From assembly GCF_029240175.1 (NCBI RefSeq), contig NZ_JARBTM010000007.1, forward strand, positions 62,001 to 126,000: a stretch of 64,000 nt of DNA. Direction: 5' to 3'. The notes under the pieces were generated by a model that was given only the letters and a program-made list of their open reading frames with translations, searched no databases and had not been told where the DNA came from. The DNA comes from Anaerosolibacter sp. (lineage in GTDB: Bacteria; Bacillota; Clostridia; Peptostreptococcales; Thermotaleaceae). The position numbers were made by a program, and so were the translations under genes. Each line of letters opens with the position of its first letter. Position 1 is the stretch's first letter. This document shows, piece by piece, positions 1-8,528 of the stretch.

Positions 1-196
1 TTTTTTTACCAGTTCCAACTAGGACAACTGACTCGCTGAAAAATCACGTCTTCCTAGTTGCCACTCTCTGGACACGAAAAATCCTAGGTACCTTTCCCAC
101 TACTCAGTGGTAAATCCCATTCCTCTCTGGCAACACAAAAAAACCTAACAGAGTTTTCTCTCCATCAGGTCTGAATCTTTAGATTCTATACAGATG
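1..196. other. Intergenic stretch with imperfect direct repeats
   Basis: No gene is visible left of the insertion sequence. Two blocks about 60 bp apart share the pattern CTCTCTGG-(C)A-ACAC-(G)AAAAA-CCTA (around 64-92 and 123-149), and a third weak relative lies near 30-50. Read on the minus strand the blocks are TAGG-T-rich-CGTG-CCAGAGAG. They may be a dispersed noncoding repeat or the remnant 3' flank of the disrupted gene to the right. I cannot assign a function. Confidence 0.4.
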
Positions 197-237
197 CATG
201 CGACAGTTGAGAACCGTCCGAAACCACTGAAAAAGTC
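197..237 (+). repeat. Left terminal inverted repeat of the IS
   Basis: This 41-bp end is an imperfect inverted match to 1901-1941. The outer 9 bp (CATGCGACA) and the inner CGAAACCACTGAAAAA are identical. The middle GAACCGTC segment differs by a few bases and an indel. Confidence 0.75.
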
Positions 238-254
238 TTGTTTTTTAAACTATT

Positions 255-1790
255 TTAATCACGAAGTGAGCCGACAATAGCAATATTGGTTCTGATCATC
301 AAAAAATTAATAAACATTCCTGAAAAAGAGGATACCAGCTTGGCTATCCTCTTTAAATTTACTGCTATTGCAGTTAATTTTGCTTGTATGCCCATGCTAC
401 GCAGACCGTAACCCCTGGCTCGGTCTAATCCATGAAATCTTTTCATTTCCCCATTCTTCCACTCATGACTTGCTCGCTTTTTATACTTGTCTAAAAATCC
501 TTCCTGCTTGGTAAATTGACTATATTCATAGAACTCAAAAGTATTTGCGGTTATCTCAAGAATTTTTCTTGCTTTGCCTTTATTTAGACACTCGTGGCTC
601 TTTGGACAGTTTTTGCAGCATTCTTTTTCAAAATAGTAATAATGGCTTACTCTGTCCTTGCTATTACCTTTTTTCTTTTTAATCGTTTTATTTCCTTCAT
701 CACAAATCCATTGATCTGAGTCCTTGTTGTATGTAAACTTGGAATCATCTAATTTATATACCGATTCACTTACTGGAATATATGCCTCTACAGTCTCTTC
801 CTTCAATAAATCCAATATTGGCTTTCGAAAATATGCTTTATCACCATATGCTTCCTTTATACTTATTCCACATTCTTTCGTTTTGGTGTAGAGATTTTTA
901 AATTCAGTTCCATCAACGTAAGCTCCGCCTTGTACAACGACTGCTGTTATCATGCGTTCTTCAGGGCTCATAGCATATTCAACCTTGTATCCAAAGAAAC
1001 TATCGGTTTTAGATTTGTAACCCACTCTTGCATCTTTATCAACGAGAGATCGGATACCTTTTTGTTGTATAAACTTAGGAGAGTCTAATATTTCTTTAGC
1101 GTTTTTAATGGATTGAAGAGTTTTAGGGCAAGTGGCTAAATCAAAATTCTCTTCCATTGTCTCTGTGACCTTTTCTAGATAGTTTTTCATAGTTTCCTTT
1201 GCTAGATTGTGATCCTGTATTTCTTTGTAATTAGGTATTTCTTTAGCTACCTGTTCAGCAGCTACGCTGTTTTCCTCTTCGATGCTTATAAAAATTCTTT
1301 TGGCAAGGTGCTTCATAATTCTCTCTGGTACTTTTTTAATGGTGTTGGCTTCTGTATGGGTAGCATCTATGCTAATACCAGTTCCCTTAATGATACCTCT
1401 ATTAACACATTGTTTTACAATTTCTTGGATGATATCATCCAATGTTGTTTCTTTAAGCCTCTGGGTTCTAAATTTAGCTAGAAGACTTGGGTCTGGAAGT
1501 TTATCCTCTGGATTGATACCGATAAACCACATATATGCTAGGTTTACCTTTGTATCTTCTACTACCTGTACATCTGAAAGATTGTATAAATATTGGAGTA
1601 TTAACAATTTAGCCATCATTTCTGGTTCCTTAGCTGGTCTTCCATAGAACTTACAGTATGAGTTTTCAAGAAGTTTGTTGATGAAATTAAAATCAACAGC
1701 GTTATTTATCAATTTTAATATATGATTTTCTGGAATTCTATCGTATAATATGGAATAGATGCTTAACTGCATATTTTTGTCTTTAAGCAT
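255..1790 (-). CDS. IS1182 family transposase
   Basis: DDE-type transposase expected to cut and join the ends of the surrounding element. The N-terminal segment (GRPAKEPEMMAKLLILQYL...LPDPSLLAKFRTQR) is the DUF772-like region typical of IS1182 and IS5-related transposases. It is followed by the catalytic core (GISIDATHTEAN near residue 140, AYGDKAYFRKP near 325) and a C-terminal KRFHGLDRARGYGLRSMGIQ block. A Cys-rich insert (KECCKNCPKSHECL) lies near residue 400. I chose the ATG at 1790, not the longer ORF start at 1835, because AAGGGGG sits about 7 nt upstream. The frame is intact, so the element may be active. Confidence 0.88.
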   Translation of the reverse strand: MLKDKNMQLSIYSILYDRIPENHILKLINNAVDFNFINKLLENSYCKFYGRPAKEPEMMAKLLILQYLYNLSDVQVVEDTKVNLAYMWFIGINPEDKLPDPSLLAKFRTQRLKETTLDDIIQEIVKQCVNRGIIKGTGISIDATHTEANTIKKVPERIMKHLAKRIFISIEEENSVAAEQVAKEIPNYKEIQDHNLAKETMKNYLEKVTETMEENFDLATCPKTLQSIKNAKEILDSPKFIQQKGIRSLVDKDARVGYKSKTDSFFGYKVEYAMSPEERMITAVVVQGGAYVDGTEFKNLYTKTKECGISIKEAYGDKAYFRKPILDLLKEETVEAYIPVSESVYKLDDSKFTYNKDSDQWICDEGNKTIKKKKGNSKDRVSHYYYFEKECCKNCPKSHECLNKGKARKILEITANTFEFYEYSQFTKQEGFLDKYKKRASHEWKNGEMKRFHGLDRARGYGLRSMGIQAKLTAIAVNLKRIAKLVSSFSGMFINFLMIRTNIAIVGSLRD

Positions 1791-1895
1791 GGAGAAACCC
1801 CCTTTTCTATGATATTGTCTCGACAACACTATCATATCAAATTAGCGGGTTTTTCTCTATCGTTTATGCTTATTTTAGGCAGGATATTCCAATAT

Positions 1896-3227
1896 TTAGG
1901 ATGTGTTTTTCAGTGGTTTCGAACCGTCCTCATGTCGCATGTCTTCTGTTGTGGGTTGCTCCATCGATGATACTGAAGAGGAATCCAAAGAAAACTTTAA
2001 TAGAATCCCAAGGAACATCCAGTAAATATATGCAACTGAGACAACGCTTATATTGAAAAATGCTTGAACTAAGTAACCAATAATACTGCAGAGCAACGGA
2101 ATAATTAGAGGATTGTTTTTTTCACTCTTAAATGCCTTATAAACAATGCTTGAAACAAATGCTAGATATAACAGTAGAGACGGTATTCCTGTTGATACAG
2201 CAATATGAAGGTACTCATTATGTGCTTTATCAAAGATTATTAATCTCTTATAAGCAGTCATGATGTCTTCTCGGTATGTATCCGTAAAAACAACGCCTAA
2301 TGTTTCTAAGCCATAACCGAGTATTGGCCTCAGTTTAATAAGTTCTATTACTCTTTCCCAAATAAATATTCTATTGGCTCCTGCTCTTTCATACCCTGAG
2401 GATTGACTTATAACTGTTTCCATGTCTTTTGTAATAGTTAGAAACCTACCGAAAACTCTACCATCACTGTGAATATTAACTAAAATAGTAATCACCAAAA
2501 ATAGTGATAAAATAATTGCTAGATGCTTAAAGCTATACTTGTGTCTATATGAAAACCATATAAAAATAATGAAGCTAAAAAATGCACCTACCCATGACCC
2601 TCTCGTCATTGTGCAAAGTAATGAGAGATATAGGACACCAGAAGCGATCAAATAAATTGCTTTCTTGGAGTAGACATAAGCAAATGCACTAATCGGTAAT
2701 ATCAACGTAAGATAGGCTCCCAAGAAGTTAGGGTTGCCCATGGTTGAAAAAGCCCTTCCTTTCCAATTAACACGAAATGGGTCTCTTGGAATAGGATCAT
2801 ATCCAAAGTATTGAGAAATTCCATATAATGCTACTAAAGATGCTGATAACAGTAGAATGCTGACATGCGCTTTTGAGAATTGATACTTTCTTCTAACTAA
2901 AATAAACATAAAAACATAAACAATAATTGCAAATATTCCTTCTTCTCTATACGAATTCCCCCAAGTAGAGCGACCTATGTTAACAGAAAAAAATGTTGAA
3001 GTTACAATTAATATCAGATATATGACAATCATTTTTTCTATCAAATCAATCTTTATATTATTGCTTTTTCTATTTAAAAACCATATTATTGATAATGCTG
3101 ATGCTGTTACATAAACGAAGAGCATTTTGGGGTAATAAAAATAATCCATGTAAAATGGCGCTATAATTAATGGCGTTATACTAATAATCATTGTTAACAA
3201 ATTATTTAGAATTTTATCAGAATCCAT
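1896..3227 (-). CDS. O-antigen ligase / Wzy_C family membrane protein, C-terminus supplied by IS
   Basis: Polytopic membrane protein of the O-antigen ligase/polymerase superfamily, with about 10-12 predicted hydrophobic segments. It carries the family-typical 'MGNPNFLGAYL' and 'RPILGYGLETLG' regions and a large extracytoplasmic loop around residues 250-320. Members polymerise or transfer lipid-linked glycans, and some act as O-oligosaccharyltransferases on pilins. Its place directly after the pilin gene makes pilin glycosylation possible (inference). The last ~14 residues (MRHEDGSKPLKNTS) are encoded by the terminal inverted repeat of the adjacent IS, so the native C-terminus was lost. The ATG at 3227 has AAGGAGAG upstream. 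A hairpin separates it from pilA, so it may be only partly cotranscribed. Confidence 0.8.
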   Translation of the reverse strand: MDSDKILNNLLTMIISITPLIIAPFYMDYFYYPKMLFVYVTASALSIIWFLNRKSNNIKIDLIEKMIVIYLILIVTSTFFSVNIGRSTWGNSYREEGIFAIIVYVFMFILVRRKYQFSKAHVSILLLSASLVALYGISQYFGYDPIPRDPFRVNWKGRAFSTMGNPNFLGAYLTLILPISAFAYVYSKKAIYLIASGVLYLSLLCTMTRGSWVGAFFSFIIFIWFSYRHKYSFKHLAIILSLFLVITILVNIHSDGRVFGRFLTITKDMETVISQSSGYERAGANRIFIWERVIELIKLRPILGYGLETLGVVFTDTYREDIMTAYKRLIIFDKAHNEYLHIAVSTGIPSLLLYLAFVSSIVYKAFKSEKNNPLIIPLLCSIIGYLVQAFFNISVVSVAYIYWMFLGILLKFSLDSSSVSSMEQPTTEDMRHEDGSKPLKNTS

Positions 3228-3320
3228 ATTCTCTCCTTAAGTATGCTGATTAACTAAGTGTAAATGTACTGTTTTTTTCCAGTAAACTGATTCTGTAGTA
3301 AGTATGACTTATTCTTCAAA

Positions 3321-3349
3321 AGAGAGCCAATCTAGATGATTGGCTCTCT
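3321..3349 (-). terminator. Intrinsic terminator after pilin gene
   Basis: A perfect 12-bp stem (AGAGAGCCAATC) with a 5-nt loop, followed on the minus strand by a short TTTT tract. It lies between the pilin stop and the downstream membrane-protein gene. Strong pilin mRNA would end here, with some read-through. Confidence 0.7.
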
Positions 3350-3381
3350 AATTTTTAATATAAATATGTTAAGTAATAGTG

Positions 3382-3786
3382 CTAATTAGATGCAATATCT
3401 GTATAATCATTTACCCCACCAGTTGGATAAACACTTGGGGCTGTTGCTAAAGTCGCAACTCCACTAGCAAAGGAATATACAGCACCATCTGGTGAATCAG
3501 CAAAATCTCCAGGAAAGTTTCCTGCAGCCCCTGTCAAAACTTCGGAAATCTGATCATCAGTTACAGCTGTAATAGCGATATTATTCTCCGCTGCAGCAAT
3601 TTCTGCTGCGTTTTGAATCGTCCTTAAATTCGCAATTACAGCTCCTTCATTTGCACTTTCTCTCATGCCTACAAACCTTGGTATAGCAATCACAGCCAAA
3701 ATACCTAAGATTGCAATAACTACAATCAGTTCAATAAGAGTGAAGCCTTTTCTGTTTCTTAATTTTTTGTTGATCATTTGTAACAT
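3382..3786 (-). CDS. pilA: Type IV major pilin-like protein
   Basis: Prepilin with a short basic leader and the class III signal 'RKGFTLIELIVVIAILGILAVI'-type segment: cleavage is expected after Gly (KG|FTLIE), with Glu at mature position 5 and a long hydrophobic helix. The mature protein is about 115 residues, with an Ala/Asn/Thr-rich globular domain and no Cys pair. I chose the ATG at 3786 because it follows AAAGGAGGAG, whereas the ORF-track start at 3858 would put an unlikely 24-residue extension before the leader. It is the last pilus gene after pilB-pilT-pilC and ends at its own terminator. The prepilin peptidase and pilMNO genes are not in this window. Confidence 0.9.
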   Translation of the reverse strand: MLQMINKKLRNRKGFTLIELIVVIAILGILAVIAIPRFVGMRESANEGAVIANLRTIQNAAEIAAAENNIAITAVTDDQISEVLTGAAGNFPGDFADSPDGAVYSFASGVATLATAPSVYPTGGVNDYTDIASN

Positions 3787-3996
3787 TTTTTCTCCTCCTT
3801 TAATGGTGAAAATATATTTTGAATAAACCAGTTCAGCTAAAATCTCGGCCCCCATCACCTCCCAAACATTAATGCATAAGTTTAAAATATATTTATTAAA
3901 TTCTTTAATCCTCCTCTTAGATATTTCCTAATCTAGTTAACCGTTAGCAGTATCTAGGGGACTATCATTGGGGAAAATAAAATCCTTAGTAATCTA

Positions 3997-5205
3997 TTAC
4001 TGTACCGTTTTTAGCATATCGAACATAGGTAATACCATGGCGACAACGATAAACCCGATGAGGGCACCCATGACCAAGATCATGATAGGCTCGAATAAGG
4101 TGATCATCTTCTGCAGTGCCGTATCAACCTCATCATCGAAGAAATTTGCTGTTTTATCCAAGATATCATCTAAGGTACCTGACTCTTCCCCGATGTGAAT
4201 CATATTGTCCACCATGGGTGGGAAGAGTCCTAGTCTTTTAATCGGCTGTGATAAGGGGACTCCCCTTCTTACTTCCTCTCGTACCTTCATGATCCCATCA
4301 GCAGCTACTTTATTGCCCAGGATCCCCGCCACATTCTCCATGGCCTGTAGCAGTGGGATACCGCTGGAAAGGAGTGTTGATAATGTTCTTGTAAACCTTG
4401 CGGTGATGATCTTTTGGTTTAATCCCTTCATTACGGGGATACTGAGCTTTAATTTATCGTACTGCAGTCTGCCTTTGATGGTTAAGGTATAACGTTTGAT
4501 TCCATAAACTACTGCGAAAAATACAATGATGTGTATATACCAAAAGTTCTTTAATATCTCACTAAACTTCATGAGTATTCGTGTTGGCAGCGGCAATGGT
4601 ACGCCACTTCCCTCAAACATCCCTATGAAGGTTGGCATCACGAAGGTTAGCAGGAAAACGACAACGGATACCGCTACAACGCTAAGGATGATCGGATACA
4701 CCATGGCACCTTTGATTTTGTTATTGATCTTTGTTTCCTTCTCGTAGTGGACTGCCATCCGTTCGATGATGACATCCAATGATCCACTGGCTTCCCCTGC
4801 TTCTACCATATAAATCAACAGCTCAGGGAATACATCCAAGTGCTTTTTCAATGCCTCAGAAAAGGTTAAGCCCTTTTGAACCCCTTCGTAGACCTCTCCC
4901 AATGTATTGCGTAGCTTCTTCTGCTCCGTTTGGGTTTTAAGGATTTCTAAACAGTTGGTAATGGGTACCCCTGCGTTGAGCATGGCATAGAGCTGGCGAC
5001 AAAAAACAGCGATATCTTTTACCTTGACGCCTCCAAAAAGCTGTACTTCTCTACCTAGGGTAGAAACATCTTCCTGGATCATCACAGGATAGCTCTGGTT
5101 GCTCCGCAGCATCTGAACAACTTCATTTCTTGTGTTGGCTGTAAAGCTGCCCTGCAGGTTTTGTCCATTGATACCCACAGCTTTGTAACGATAAACAGGC
5201 ATCAT
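3997..5205 (-). CDS. pilC: Type IV pilus inner-membrane platform protein (GspF/PilC family)
   Basis: Platform protein of the pilus assembly machine, linking the cytoplasmic ATPases to pilin extraction. It has the family layout: an N-terminal 'YRYKAVGINGQNLQGSF' segment, then two repeated T2SSF domains (about residues 65-190 and 265-390). Three hydrophobic segments lie near residues 165-190, 215-235 and 370-395. At 402 aa it is normal length. The start ATGATG follows GAGGTGAG. It sits 66 bp after pilT and about 210 bp before the pilin gene. Confidence 0.93.
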   Translation of the reverse strand: MMPVYRYKAVGINGQNLQGSFTANTRNEVVQMLRSNQSYPVMIQEDVSTLGREVQLFGGVKVKDIAVFCRQLYAMLNAGVPITNCLEILKTQTEQKKLRNTLGEVYEGVQKGLTFSEALKKHLDVFPELLIYMVEAGEASGSLDVIIERMAVHYEKETKINNKIKGAMVYPIILSVVAVSVVVFLLTFVMPTFIGMFEGSGVPLPLPTRILMKFSEILKNFWYIHIIVFFAVVYGIKRYTLTIKGRLQYDKLKLSIPVMKGLNQKIITARFTRTLSTLLSSGIPLLQAMENVAGILGNKVAADGIMKVREEVRRGVPLSQPIKRLGLFPPMVDNMIHIGEESGTLDDILDKTANFFDDEVDTALQKMITLFEPIMILVMGALIGFIVVAMVLPMFDMLKTVQ

Positions 5206-5271
5206 CTCACCTCGTTTCTAGTAAGCAATATAGATTGTATGTAATTGGATAAAGTGTTCATTATAGCATTC

Positions 5272-6327
5272 TTAAAATCCTATGGTTTTCTTCATCATAT
5301 CTAGGTCCAATGAGTAGGTTAATGCATTTTCTTTACTAATAATAGTACGTTTATATAATTCCAGAAGAGAATGATCCATGGTTTGCATGCCGAATTTGAG
5401 TCCAGTTTGGATAGATGTCTGGATTTGATGGGTTTTTCCCTCTCGAATCAAGTTCCTGATGGCATTATTGGCCAGCATGACTTCAAAGGCTGCCACTCTA
5501 CCCGGTTCGTTGGCCTTAGGTAACAACTGCTGAGAAATGATTCCTTCCAATACAGCACCTAGTTGGATTCGGATCTGCTGCTGTTGATGGGGCGGAAATA
5601 CGTCAATAATCCTGTCCACGGTTTTCGCAGCACCCAGGGTATGGAGGGTCGACAGTACCAAGTGACCTGTTTCAGCAGCGGTAATAGCGATACTGATGGT
5701 TTCTAAATCACGCATCTCTCCGACGAGAATGATATCTGGATCTTGACGGAGGGCAGCACGAAGTCCATTACTAAAAGATTGGGTGTCGTCTCCTACTTCA
5801 CGTTGGTTGATGATGCTTTTGTTGTGTCGATGTAAATATTCAATCGGATCTTCCAGTGTTATGATATGGCAGCGTCTCTCCTGATTGATCAAATCAATCA
5901 TGGAAGCTAGGGTGGTGGATTTACCACTACCGGTTGGGCCTGTTACTAAAATCAAGCCCCTGGTCTTTTTGGTAAGCTCCCTCACACTCGGTGGCAAGCC
6001 TAGCTCTTCCAGGGTAGGAATATTGATATTTACCACACGGATTGCCATACAATAGCTGCCCCGCTGCTTATAAACGTTCATTCTGAATCTTCCTAGGCCC
6101 GAGTTAGAAAAAGAAAGGTCAAGTTCTCCTTTTTGCTCCAAGTGCTTCATTTGTTCCACAGTCAGCATCTGCCGCGCCAAGATGGCTGTGTCCTCAGTGG
6201 ATAATGGGGATTCTCCCATATGCACCAGTTGTCCATCCACGCGGATGATAGGCGGTAAACCCACAGTGATATGTAAGTCAGAGGCCCTAGCTCCAGTGGC
6301 TTTTTCTAAAAGTGATAAAATCTCCAT
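5272..6327 (-). CDS. pilT: Pilus retraction ATPase PilT
   Basis: Hexameric ATPase powering pilus retraction (twitching). Motifs in order are an N-terminal PAS-like domain (DLHITVGLPP), Walker A GPTGSGKSTT near residue 130, an Asp box (TLEDPIEYLH), Walker B (DIILVGEMRD) and a His box (HLVLSTLHT). At 351 aa it is full length, and GGAGGG lies 8 nt upstream of the ATG. It starts 14 bp after the pilB stop, so the two are cotranscribed. Unlike PilB it lacks the tetracysteine zinc site, which supports PilT. Confidence 0.94.
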   Translation of the reverse strand: MEILSLLEKATGARASDLHITVGLPPIIRVDGQLVHMGESPLSTEDTAILARQMLTVEQMKHLEQKGELDLSFSNSGLGRFRMNVYKQRGSYCMAIRVVNINIPTLEELGLPPSVRELTKKTRGLILVTGPTGSGKSTTLASMIDLINQERRCHIITLEDPIEYLHRHNKSIINQREVGDDTQSFSNGLRAALRQDPDIILVGEMRDLETISIAITAAETGHLVLSTLHTLGAAKTVDRIIDVFPPHQQQQIRIQLGAVLEGIISQQLLPKANEPGRVAAFEVMLANNAIRNLIREGKTHQIQTSIQTGLKFGMQTMDHSLLELYKRTIISKENALTYSLDLDMMKKTIGF

Positions 6328-6341
6328 TCCTATTTCCCTCC

Positions 6342-8021
6342 TTAATCAAGATTATAGGTCATTCGGAGCAGTTCATCGCTGGTTGTCACACCTTGAAGAA
6401 CCAGCTGTCTACAGCTTTGACGCAATGTTTTCATCCCTTGTTCTACAGCAGCAGCTCTGAGACTCTCCGTATTTTGTCTAGAATCTATGAGCTGCTTAAC
6501 AGCCTTTGTCATGGGCATCACTTCATGGATTGCAGTTCTGCCCTTATATCCTGTATGGTTACATACATTACATCCTTGGCCTTTATGAAGCAATACATCA
6601 GGTCTGATCTGCAGCAGCTGAATTTCACCGTTATCTGGTCTATAGGAAACTTTGCAGTTATCACAGATTTTTTTAACCAAACGTTGTGCCACAATTCCCA
6701 CCACGGAGCTTGAGATCAGGTAAGGCTCGATGCCCATATCAACCAATCGAGCCACCGTAGAGGCGGTATCGTTGGTATGAAGGGTACTGAGTACCAGGTG
6801 ACCGGTAATCGCTGCTCTGATAGCGATCTGAGCGGTTTCACCATCCCGTATCTCTCCGATCATAATGATATCAGGGTCCTGTCTTAGTATGGAACGAAGA
6901 CCGCTTGCAAAGGTCATTCCAGCCTTATTGTTTACTTGAGATTGATTAACCCCTTCAAGTCTGTATTCTACAGGGTCTTCAACAGTAATGATATTTTTAT
7001 GAACATCATTGAGTTCCTTTAAAGCCGCATAAAGGGTGGTACTTTTACCGCTTCCTGTAGGTCCTGTTACGAGCAGGATTCCATAAGGATTTTTAAGAAT
7101 GTCGTCAAATACTTTTAAGTTATCGGGTGTAAATCCTAATTGCTCCTTGGATAACGCTTTGTTGCTGCGATCCAGGAGACGGATTACAATTTTTTCCCCA
7201 TAAACCGTAGGCAATATGGAGATACGCATATCGATGTCACGACCGTCCACATTCATTTCTACCCTGCCGTCTTGGGGGATTCGCCTTTCGGCTATGTTCA
7301 TTTTCCCCATGATCTTGATTCTCGTCACGATGGCGGAGTGGCTGGATCTAGCTGGAGAGATATTCTCCTGGAGCTCACCGTCAATACGATAGCGAACTCG
7401 GACGTTTTTTTCATAGGGCTCTATATGTATATCACTGGCTCTCATCTTTACTGCTTGGGAAATGATGGAGTTGACTAGCTTTACAACAGGTGCATTGTTG
7501 ACTTGGGCCAACAGCTCCTCGTCGATTTCCTCTATGATTTCATCTTCGTAGTTTTCTTTAAATTCTTCTAAGGCTTTTTCTGCTGTCAGCTTTTGATAGT
7601 ATTGATCAATGGCAGCTAGAACATCCTTTTGTGTAGCGATGACAGGTTCCACCGTATAGCCTGTTGCGAGTTTGATGTCATCCATGGCAAAGATATTCAA
7701 AGGATCTGACATGGCTACCACCAGCTTGCCCCATTCGATTTTTATAGGAATCAGACAGTGCCTTCGGGCAAGGCGCTCGCTGATCAGCTTGGGAATGTCT
7801 GGTTCTATAAAATATTTATCTAATGACACATGGGGTATACCTAGCTGAAATTCCAAGGCTTCAATAATTTGATTTTCATTTACAAAGCCTTGCTCGATCA
7901 ATACTTCTCCCAGTTTTTTATTGGAGCTTTTCTGCAGCTTTAGTGCATCTTGAAGCTGCTCCATTGTTATGAGCTGTGCATCAACCAATAGATCTCCTAG
8001 TCTTTTTACTTTGCTGGCCAT
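6342..8021 (-). CDS. pilB: Pilus extension ATPase PilB (GspE family)
   Basis: Assembly ATPase of the type IV pilus. An N-terminal MshEN/T2SSE_N domain (about residues 1-140, 'LGDLLVDAQLIT...LGEVLIEQGFV') precedes the ATPase core with GPTGSGKSTTLYAAL, an Asp box (TVEDPVEYRLEG), Walker B (DPDIIMIGEIRD) and a His box (HLVLSTLHTND). A C-terminal tetracysteine site (CDNCK...CNVCNHTGYKGR) marks PilB. I prefer the ATG at 8021, preceded by GAAGGGATGG. The ORF start at 8051 has no ribosome-binding site. MshEN domains often bind c-di-GMP in this family, and the operon leader also appears to be a c-di-GMP sensor, so control may act at two levels (inference). Confidence 0.93.
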   Translation of the reverse strand: MASKVKRLGDLLVDAQLITMEQLQDALKLQKSSNKKLGEVLIEQGFVNENQIIEALEFQLGIPHVSLDKYFIEPDIPKLISERLARRHCLIPIKIEWGKLVVAMSDPLNIFAMDDIKLATGYTVEPVIATQKDVLAAIDQYYQKLTAEKALEEFKENYEDEIIEEIDEELLAQVNNAPVVKLVNSIISQAVKMRASDIHIEPYEKNVRVRYRIDGELQENISPARSSHSAIVTRIKIMGKMNIAERRIPQDGRVEMNVDGRDIDMRISILPTVYGEKIVIRLLDRSNKALSKEQLGFTPDNLKVFDDILKNPYGILLVTGPTGSGKSTTLYAALKELNDVHKNIITVEDPVEYRLEGVNQSQVNNKAGMTFASGLRSILRQDPDIIMIGEIRDGETAQIAIRAAITGHLVLSTLHTNDTASTVARLVDMGIEPYLISSSVVGIVAQRLVKKICDNCKVSYRPDNGEIQLLQIRPDVLLHKGQGCNVCNHTGYKGRTAIHEVMPMTKAVKQLIDSRQNTESLRAAAVEQGMKTLRQSCRQLVLQGVTTSDELLRMTYNLD

Positions 8022-8084
8022 CTGCTTCCATCCCTTCAGATCGTTGGACATAATGATTAGAAATGTATACTGTTTTAATTATTC

Positions 8085-8117
8085 AAAAAAAGCTAACAAT
8101 ATTTAAATATTGTTAGC
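8085..8117 (-). terminator. Attenuator hairpin in the pilus operon leader
   Basis: A perfect 26-bp palindrome (GCTAACAATATTT and its complement, 8092-8117) followed on the minus strand by seven T (8085-8091). It is an intrinsic terminator upstream of pilB. Its 5' arm includes the GCTAAC that also forms the 3' strand of the riboswitch P1 stem, so the two structures are mutually exclusive. Confidence 0.85.
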
Positions 8118-8182
8118 CGGTTACGCCACTGCATCCACATGATTTAAGCGTCCAAGTATAATCATGCTTCTTATGCTCTAAC
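8112..8182 (-). promoter_or_regulatory. c-di-GMP-II riboswitch aptamer controlling pilB-pilT-pilC-pilA
   Basis: On the minus strand, GTTAG (8182-8178) pairs with CTAAC (8116-8112) as P1. Between them lies a short internal hairpin closed by ACGC/GCGT, with the flank pattern CTTGGACGC...CAGTGGCGTAACCGG. This parallels the c-di-GMP-II (GEMM-II) core TTGGGCAC...AGTAGTGCAACCGA. The P1 3' strand is part of the terminator arm, so ligand binding should prevent termination (an ON switch), as reported for a type IV pilus leader in Clostridioides difficile. A possible promoter TTGGTG-16-TATAAG lies about 20-50 bp upstream. The match was made by eye without a covariance model. Confidence 0.75.
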
Positions 8183-8504
8183 GATTAGTAAAATAAACTG
8201 AATTCTTATACTGATTAATAAAATTTCACCAAATTATGCAAAAATCCTGCAATTGGGCATAAATTTTTATTCGCAATTTCAGACATAATATTACATCGGC
8301 GTATAGGTGGATATTTCTAGCGTGAATATTTAGTTATTACCCTCTTCTTTTTATGAATAAACAGGAAGAAATTCTTTATGGTTTTAACGTATTTGTTGAA
8401 CGTTAATCGAAAATCAGCGCGATGATTTTAATTTGTGTCGTTCCATTAATCAGCGGGCAATTCGTGAATTGCCCCTACAGGTTTTCTCTGTGTTATAAAT
8501 AAAA
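8183..8504. other. Intergenic region upstream of the pilus operon, with a palindromic repeat
   Basis: AT-rich region without a convincing gene. It should contain the promoter for the riboswitch-controlled pilus transcript. At 8455-8474 there is a GGGCAATTC-GT-GAATTGCCC palindrome followed by CTACAG. It resembles the palindromes at 10535-10554 and 26352-26373 and is probably a REP-like dispersed repeat. Confidence 0.5.
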
Positions 8505-8527
8505 TAAAAAACCATGCGTACGCATGG
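8505..8527 (-). terminator. Terminator of yqeG
   Basis: The 16-bp palindrome CCATGCGTACGCATGG directly after the yqeG stop is followed on the minus strand by TTTTTTATTTTA. Confidence 0.85.
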
Positions 8528-8528
8528 C

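Larger units (their letters stand above)
197..1941 (-). mobile_element. IS1182-like insertion sequence, complete
   Basis: One transposase gene is bounded by imperfect terminal inverted repeats of about 40 bp. The left end begins CATGCGACAGTTGAG and the reverse complement of the right end begins CATGCGACATGAGGAC. Both then share CGAAACCACTGAAAAA. No clear target duplication flanks the ends (left flank ACAGATG, right flank TCTTCTG). The right end lies inside the coding frame of the neighbouring O-antigen-ligase-type gene, so the copy arrived after that gene. Confidence 0.82.

Noticed and set aside
1-196. CRISPR array or T-box at the left edge
   Set aside because: Repeats are few, imperfect and unequally spaced, and there is no cas gene. 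AGAGAG-like words are present but no GGTGGNACCGCG element is seen.
1209-1647. Plus-strand ORFs inside the IS
   Set aside because: Antisense shadows of the transposase frame, which has full motif support.
197-1941. Target-site duplication of the IS
   Set aside because: Flanks ACAGATG and TCTTCTG give no convincing direct repeat.
8112-8182. c-di-GMP-I (GEMM-I) riboswitch
   Set aside because: The GEMM-I core words (GCAAA, GGGACGCAAAGC) are absent. The GTGGCGTAACCG part fits the type II aptamer instead.
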